From CAIXZV01 sp963697365 (lineage in GTDB: Bacteria; Chloroflexota; Limnocylindria; Limnocylindrales; CSP1-4), in the NCBI GenBank assembly GCA_963697365.1, contig CAVONT010000012.1:45110-109109 (forward strand): a stretch of DNA of 64,000 bases, read 5' to 3'. The translations under genes were made by a program, and so were the position numbers. Shown here piece by piece: positions 59,381-64,000 of this stretch. The notes below the pieces were generated by a model. The model worked only from the letters and a program-made list of their open reading frames with translations. It searched no databases and had not been told where the DNA came from. How positions within the stretch are numbered: position 1 is the stretch's first letter; the number at the start of each line of letters is the position of its first letter.

Positions 59381-60832
59381 TCAGTGGATGACGAGCTCCG
59401 GGTCACTGGCGAGGCGGACGAGCATGTCGGCGGTTGCGGCCGTCAGGAGCCGGGCGAGCGGGAGGTTCGCGTTCTCCACGGTGTCACAAGGCTGGTGGTA
59501 GCAGGGGTCGGCCGGTTGGCCGGCCAGGGATCCTGAGGCCGCCGCCTGCTCCGTCGTCACCGGCTCGTTCGCCCCCGAGAACACCCCGCCGGTCGCGATC
59601 CCCGCCTCGGCGAACCCACGATGGTCCGAGCCGCCGCCGAGATCCACGCCGGTCGGCGTCCCGCCCGCCCGCGTGACGGCCGCCGCGAGCAGCTCCCGGA
59701 CGACATCCGAACCCGCCGGGGCGCCTGGCTCGTCGTAGACCCCGGCGAACCCGTTCGGCGAGGCGATCATGTCGAGGTTGAGGTAGGCGACGATCGCGCG
59801 CCGCCCCTCGTCGGTCAGCGTTGTCGCATAGCGGTACGACCCGTGGAGGCCCAGCTCCTCGCCGCTCCAGAAGGCGAGGCGGATCGTCGCCCGCGACCGG
59901 GCGCCGCCGAGGGCACGGGCGATCTCGAGGAGCGCCGCCACGCCCGAGCCGTTGTCGTTGATCCCCGGTCCGGCGAGGACGGAATCGAGGTGCGCCCCGA
60001 GCATCACGACCTGGCCGGGCTCGCTGCCGGGGAGCTCGGCGAGGATCGAGCGCGTCGGGGCGGTGCGCGTCTGCGCACGCGTCTGGAGCCGGGCGGTGTC
60101 ACCGGCCTGGGCGGCGGCCACGAGCGCATCGGCGACCTCGCGTGTGACCCCGGCGGCGGGGAGCTCCATTTGCGTCGGCTCGATGAGCGTCGGGCGATAC
60201 GCCACGCCGTCGGGCGCGAGCGGGTAGACGGCCACGAAGGCGGCGGCCCCGGCCTGCTGCGCGGCGAGGACCTGCTCGCGGCGGAGGCAGTCGCCGCTGC
60301 GGACGACAACGATCGCGTTCGCCGGCAGGTCGCCGTAGTGGGTGACCGCGCACCCCTTCCCGGGTGCATCGAACGCTGCCGGGTCCCAGTCGATCGCGAG
60401 GACAGGGCCCTCCACCGTGCCGGCAGGGGCGAAGACGAGCGGGAGCACGTCGGCGCCGTCGAAGGTCCGCCCGCCCACCTGGAGTGTGGAGCTGCCGGGG
60501 TCCTCGAAGGCGAGGCCGTCATAGGCGTCGACGGTCACGGTCCAGCCGGCCGCCCGGAGCTCCTGCTCGATGAAATCGGCCACGGCGGCCTCACCGGCGC
60601 TGCCGACGGCACGGAAGCCGTCGGCCTCCCCGCTCATCGCCTCGAGCGCAGCGAGCCGCGCGCGCAGGCCCTCCTCTGTGATCGCGGCAGTGACCGACGA
60701 TGCGATCGGTGGCTGGGCGACCGGGGTGGCGGGCGTGGCCAGACCGCAGGCGCTGCCGGCGATCGCGAGGATCACGCCGAGTGCCGCCGCGCGGATCGGG
60801 ATCCAGGACCCGCCCGGCCGAGCCGTCCTCAT
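59381..60832 (-). CDS. secreted M28-family metallopeptidase with PA domain
   Basis: 483 residues. Signal region AALGVILAIAGSACG (possible lipobox), a PA domain inserted early (APGKGCAVTHYGDLPANAIV, QQAGAAAFVAVYPLAPDGVA) and the two-zinc peptidase domain: His in VVMLGAHLDSVLAGPGINDN, Asp in the same block, Glu pair in AFWSGEELGLHGSYRYA, Asp in YLNLDMIASPNG and His in DPCYHQPCDTVENANL. Likely an aminopeptidase acting outside the cell. Confidence 0.92.
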   Translation of the reverse strand: MRTARPGGSWIPIRAAALGVILAIAGSACGLATPATPVAQPPIASSVTAAITEEGLRARLAALEAMSGEADGFRAVGSAGEAAVADFIEQELRAAGWTVTVDAYDGLAFEDPGSSTLQVGGRTFDGADVLPLVFAPAGTVEGPVLAIDWDPAAFDAPGKGCAVTHYGDLPANAIVVVRSGDCLRREQVLAAQQAGAAAFVAVYPLAPDGVAYRPTLIEPTQMELPAAGVTREVADALVAAAQAGDTARLQTRAQTRTAPTRSILAELPGSEPGQVVMLGAHLDSVLAGPGINDNGSGVAALLEIARALGGARSRATIRLAFWSGEELGLHGSYRYATTLTDEGRRAIVAYLNLDMIASPNGFAGVYDEPGAPAGSDVVRELLAAAVTRAGGTPTGVDLGGGSDHRGFAEAGIATGGVFSGANEPVTTEQAAASGSLAGQPADPCYHQPCDTVENANLPLARLLTAATADMLVRLASDPELVIH

Positions 60833-60914
60833 CGCCGCACGGTACGCCTTGTCATGGCCCGGAGTTGAGTGCCGGAGGGCAGGAGTCCCATCGGCGGCCG
60901 CCGCGCCGGTGGAC

Positions 60915-61688
60915 TCAGCCCGGGACTGGCTCCACCGTATCGCCGACGGCGATCCGGCCCGGGCGCTCGACCTCCGCGTACATCCCGAACGGGACGCCGC
61001 GCGGCTCGGACATGAGCGGCCGGAACGCCGTGATCCACTTGAGGGTGTCGAAATCCTTGCGGCCGGTGTTGGGATCGTGCGTGGTGACGACGCAGCGCGG
61101 CACCTGGCCGAGGATGCGGAGCACGGCCTCGCCGGCACGCACGGTTCGGCCCGCCCATTCGTCCTCCTCGAATGGCTCGCACCCGTCCAGTTCGAGGTTG
61201 ATCCGGAATCGACGGGGATCGAGGTCCGGCTCCCCGGAGCTCGAGCCCAGGTCCCGAACGGAGGCCCGCGACATCACGGTGAGCCGGTGCTCGTCGGGGC
61301 CATCCCCCTCGACGTCGTCGCGGACGAGCCGCACGGGCCAGCCGACGTATGCCGAGAAGGCCGCCGCCAGCGGACCCTCGACGAACCGCCCCGGGACCGG
61401 GCGTCCCCAGAGATCCGTGGTGTGGGGTGCTCCGAGGCTGCTCGCGTCCGCCGTGATGGACGCGCCGTCGGGGAACACCACGGACAGCGTTTCGGCCGCG
61501 GCGTCATAGGCCGCCCGAATCCGGACGAGTGGACCATGGACGCCGCCGCTGACGAGTCCTCCCTGCCCGTCGACCAGGTGGAACCGCCGGTTGCCCGGGA
61601 TCCCGAGCGCCGTCAGCTCAGCCGATGCGGGATGCTGGAGTGCGGTGCCCTTGATCGGGGTGACGCTGATGCGGACGAGCGTTGCCAT
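60915..61688 (-). CDS. MOSC-domain protein (MOSC N-terminal beta barrel plus MOSC)
   Basis: 257 residues: beta-barrel N-terminus (VRISVTPIKGTALQHPASAE, GIPGNRRFHLVDGQG) and MOSC domain ending with DPRRFRINLELDGCEPFEED, VLRILGQVPRCVVTTHDPNT G, where the conserved cysteine sits, and FGMYAEVERPGRIAVGD. Relatives include molybdenum-cofactor-dependent YcbX and mARC-type reductases. The reaction is not known here. Confidence 0.88.
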   Translation of the reverse strand: MATLVRISVTPIKGTALQHPASAELTALGIPGNRRFHLVDGQGGLVSGGVHGPLVRIRAAYDAAAETLSVVFPDGASITADASSLGAPHTTDLWGRPVPGRFVEGPLAAAFSAYVGWPVRLVRDDVEGDGPDEHRLTVMSRASVRDLGSSSGEPDLDPRRFRINLELDGCEPFEEDEWAGRTVRAGEAVLRILGQVPRCVVTTHDPNTGRKDFDTLKWITAFRPLMSEPRGVPFGMYAEVERPGRIAVGDTVEPVPG

Positions 61689-61727
61689 CGCCCGGCACGA
61701 TACCCCCTGACGGCGACCGGGCGACGC

Positions 61728-62655
61728 CTACTTGGTCGGGCTCACCGGCTCGTAGCCGAGCCCCGCCATCGCCTTTGCCAACTCGGCGGAGAACTCCGCC
61801 GTCGGGTGGACGCCGTCGGGCGTCCAGTCCTTCGGCAGCACCTGGTCGCCGTCGGGCCCGGAGAACGTCGTGAGGTAGTCGGCGACGGGCACCCCGCGCG
61901 AGGCGGCCGCCCGATGGATGGCCGCGGAGTGCTGGCGCGAGCACTCGATGCACAGCTCGACGCAGTCGCACGCCTCCCACACGGCGGCAGGTCCCCACGG
62001 CAGGTACCAGTCGTGGGTGCGGAGGATCACGGGCTTCCCGTCGCGGATCTCGAAGATCTCGTCGATGATCGCCTGGAGCGTCTCCTCGTACGCCGACCAC
62101 ATCTCCGCGTCGCAGGCGTCCGGCGGCGGGCTGCAGGCAGGACTCGGCTCGTAGCCGATGGCGCAGTCGACAAGGTCCTCCGGCAGCACGGTTCGCCGGA
62201 TTGCCGGACACCATGATGACCTCTGCGTCGCGGATCTCCGGCGGCGAGGTCGATCGTCCCGGCGTAGACGTACAGCATCCCGTCGTTGCGGCCGCGGAGG
62301 GTGTCGAGGATCGATCCCGGCGCCCAGGCCCAGCATCCATCCGTCGGTCACGTCGACCTCCACGCCGACGTCCTCGCGGATGCGGTCGGCGTACTAGCCA
62401 GGGAGCGCCGCCACTGCCCGTCGAATCGCTGATCCACAGTAGGTCCCACGTCTCGGCAGGTGCGGAGGGAGGCGGGTTCTGGGTCGGCGAAGCGCTCATG
62501 ACCGCGGATGCGCTCTCGGCCGGGGCCTGTGCGGTGGCCGGTGGAGGCGAGGATGCTGCAGCGCCCGTAGACGGCTGAGGCGTCGCTCCGGCCCCACCCC
62601 CGGTGCACGCGATGAGCAGCGATGCTGCAGCCAGGAGACCCACCAGTCGGCGCAT
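61728..62655 (-). CDS. SGNH-hydrolase-like lipoprotein (four indels)
   Basis: The start reads RRLVGLLAAASLLIAC (lipobox), then a Pro/Ala/Ser spacer and DLLWISDSTGSG, the first SGNH block (Ser in SDS). Deleting one base near each of 62396, 62315, 62239 and 62184 restores YADRIREDVGVEVDVTDGWM, SILDTLRGRNDGMLYVYAGT, EIRDAEVIMVSGNPANRA (Gly-Asn block) and PEDLVDCAIGYEPSPAC. The end holds DWTPDGVHPTAEFSAELAKA with the catalytic Asp/His pair. A cysteine-rich stretch (CDCVELCIECS) is unusual. Substrate unknown. Confidence 0.75.
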
Positions 62656-62782
62656 GTGCTCGGACACCTCCGCGCACGAAGATTGCCGCCGACGGCGCCG
62701 GTGCCTAGTGCCATCAAGACCGGACGGAAGCCACCTTGGTCCGGTCGAGGGCGAGTGCGCTGCAGTGCCCTCGTGCCCGAAA

Positions 62783-63340
62783 TCAGCCTGGCCTGGCTGT
62801 GGCGAGGATCCCGGCCACGATCGACGCCTGCTCGCGGGCATCGTCGAGTGCCTGGTGCGTGTGCGGCAGGTCGACGGGATACCGCTCCAGCATCCGGACC
62901 CTCGAGGCCGCCGACCATGCCCCGACGCTGTCGAGGTGGCGCCCCAGGTAGAGCGCCTTGATGTCCAGCGCCGAGTGGCCGAACGGGTTGCGACCAAGGT
63001 GACGCCACAGCAGGTCCGCCGTGAACATCCAGTCGAACGGGGCATTCAGCGCAACGAACACCGGACGGTGGCCGGCCGGGACAACCGCTGCGAGCCACGC
63101 ATCGAGGGCGCGGGCTGCCTCGGCCGGGTGCAGACCCTCGCGCTCCAGTGTGGCCCGGTCGAGGCCGTGGATGCGGGCAGCCGCCTCGTCCCACGGCGCC
63201 GAAGGATCAGGTCGCACGAGCAGCTCGATGCCCACATCGGGATCGTCCACCAGGCAGGCACCGATCGACAGCAGGCTGCCATTGGCTGGTGTCGGACCCG
63301 ACGTCTCCGTGTCGACGCTGATCCAGGTCTCTGCGCTCAT
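62783..63340 (-). CDS. DEDDh 3'-5' exonuclease
   Basis: 185 residues. ExoI is TWISVDTETSGPTPANGSLL SIGACLV (Asp, Glu), ExoII FVALNAPFDWMFTADLLWRH (Asp), ExoIII PHTHQALDDAREQASIVAGI (His, Asp). The fold is that of the DNA polymerase III epsilon chain and RNase T. It stands alone and may act in repair or RNA processing. Confidence 0.88.
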   Translation of the reverse strand: MSAETWISVDTETSGPTPANGSLLSIGACLVDDPDVGIELLVRPDPSAPWDEAAARIHGLDRATLEREGLHPAEAARALDAWLAAVVPAGHRPVFVALNAPFDWMFTADLLWRHLGRNPFGHSALDIKALYLGRHLDSVGAWSAASRVRMLERYPVDLPHTHQALDDAREQASIVAGILATARPG

Positions 63341-63422
63341 CGGTCTCCCCGTGCGGATGTCCCCGCCGGATACTAGCGGTGAACGTGCCGACGGGGGCCA
63401 CGCGAGTCGTGAGGACCAGGTG

Positions 63423-63923
63423 ATGGAGCAGGAGCAGGGACCCGGCGCACTGGCGGCGGTGGTGGAGTCAGCGAGGCGCCTGGGCGTCGAACTGGATGAG
63501 GCCGAGGCGGCCGCGTGGGTCGAGGCGCTCGCACGTGAGGAGGCGGGTGGTGACGTCGTGGTGGACGTGGACAGCGGGATCTACGGCCACCGGGTGTCCA
63601 TGCTCGATTTCACCCCGCGCGACCTCATCCGCTTCCGGGCCATCGGCGAGGTCGTGGGCTTCGAGGACCGCCCGCCCGAGTTCCTCACGGCACTCGCGCT
63701 GTCCGGGTCCGCCGCACAGGGCAAGGTGCAGGCGTACCCGGGCGACTGCGACTACTTCGAGCGGATCCACATCACCGCACCCACCCGGGAGGCGGCCTGC
63801 GCCATCCTCGCCCGCGAGCTGCGCGCCAAGGCGCTCGCCACGAGGGTCGGGGCCGGCTGGCGCCTGTGGGAGGTCAAGTTCGGCAGCTACCCGTTCGACG
63901 GGGGCGGGCCGGCCGGCCGGTGA
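63423..63923 (+). CDS. nucleotidyltransferase-like protein, hypothetical
   Basis: 166 residues. The middle shows ALSGSAAQGKVQAYPGDCDY FERI, a GS followed after about 13 residues by DCD, the pattern of the nucleotidyltransferase superfamily. An N-terminal helical part (LGVELDEAEAAAWVEALARE) and YGHRVSMLDFTPRDLIRFRA precede it. Overlaps the next gene as GTGA. The match is by motif only. Confidence 0.5.
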   Translation: MEQEQGPGALAAVVESARRLGVELDEAEAAAWVEALAREEAGGDVVVDVDSGIYGHRVSMLDFTPRDLIRFRAIGEVVGFEDRPPEFLTALALSGSAAQGKVQAYPGDCDYFERIHITAPTREAACAILARELRAKALATRVGAGWRLWEVKFGSYPFDGGGPAGR

Positions 63924-64000
63924 AGGCGGGCAGCCCGATCAGCTGGACGGCCGACGAGGTCGCGACCGGCGCGATCGTCGTCCTCCGCGATGGCGAGCCG
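63920..64000 (+). CDS. start of an unidentified gene, 3'-truncated by window edge
   Basis: A GTG at 63920 overlapping the preceding stop opens a frame of 27 codons to the window end (KAGSPISWTADEVATGAIVV). Too short to identify; coupling suggests it works with the nucleotidyltransferase-like protein. Confidence 0.5.
   Translation, partial: MKAGSPISWTADEVATGAIVVLRDGEP

Overview
The window is a very GC-rich bacterial chromosome segment. Gene content and order point to the phylum Chloroflexota, plausibly the Limnocylindria-type lineages. The signs are a division cluster carrying the small basic protein gene sbp, a LysM protein with an N-terminal four-cysteine module, and PspC and adhesin-like envelope proteins. 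This placement is an inference from gene content; no marker-gene tree was possible.

Layout. (1) 1-1.3 kb: the 3' part of a SulP transporter gene and a tRNA-Val(CAC). (2) 1.3-19.7 kb, minus strand: one long division and cell-wall (dcw) cluster, read mraZ, rsmH, a 65-aa basic ORF, ftsL-like, ftsI, murF, mraY, murD, ftsW, murG, murB, ddl, ftsQ, sbp, ftsA, yjbQ, ftsZ, yggS, yggT, DUF167. murC and murE are absent. Three AAGTGG repeats at 10-bp spacing upstream of mraZ look like its own operator. (3) 19.9-24.7 kb: a two-component system, a LysM protein, a secreted RCC1-repeat protein and zinc-ribbon proteins. (4) 24.87-32.7 kb: an accessory island bounded by a 28-bp direct repeat of the 3' end of rnpB, the RNase P RNA gene, whose full copy lies at 32.68-33.03 kb. 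It holds an Ltp-type exclusion lipoprotein, several exported proteins, an acyl-carrier-like protein lacking the serine, gene fragments, a transposase remnant and dispersed repeats. (5) 33.2-41.4 kb: a TCA-cycle block (isocitrate dehydrogenase, sdhCDAB, divergent sucCD) with an RNase H and an SGNH hydrolase. (6) 42.9-48.9 kb: a propionyl-CoA pathway (carboxylase subunits, methylmalonyl-CoA mutase large subunit, epimerase) that feeds succinyl-CoA to block 5. (7) 49-51 kb: parAB, with three copies of a palindrome TGTCYTTGCGCAARGACA within 5 kb, a candidate non-canonical parS. (8) 51-64 kb: UbiA, PlsC and HAD enzymes, an envelope-stress-like operon, msrA with a duplicated 3' end around a small insert, an M28 peptidase, a MOSC protein, an SGNH lipoprotein and an exonuclease.

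A technical signature runs through the whole window. At least fourteen conserved genes are broken by indels, and most breaks are cured by deleting a single base. This is best read as residual insertion errors of the assembly, so such genes are annotated across the break and not as pseudogenes.
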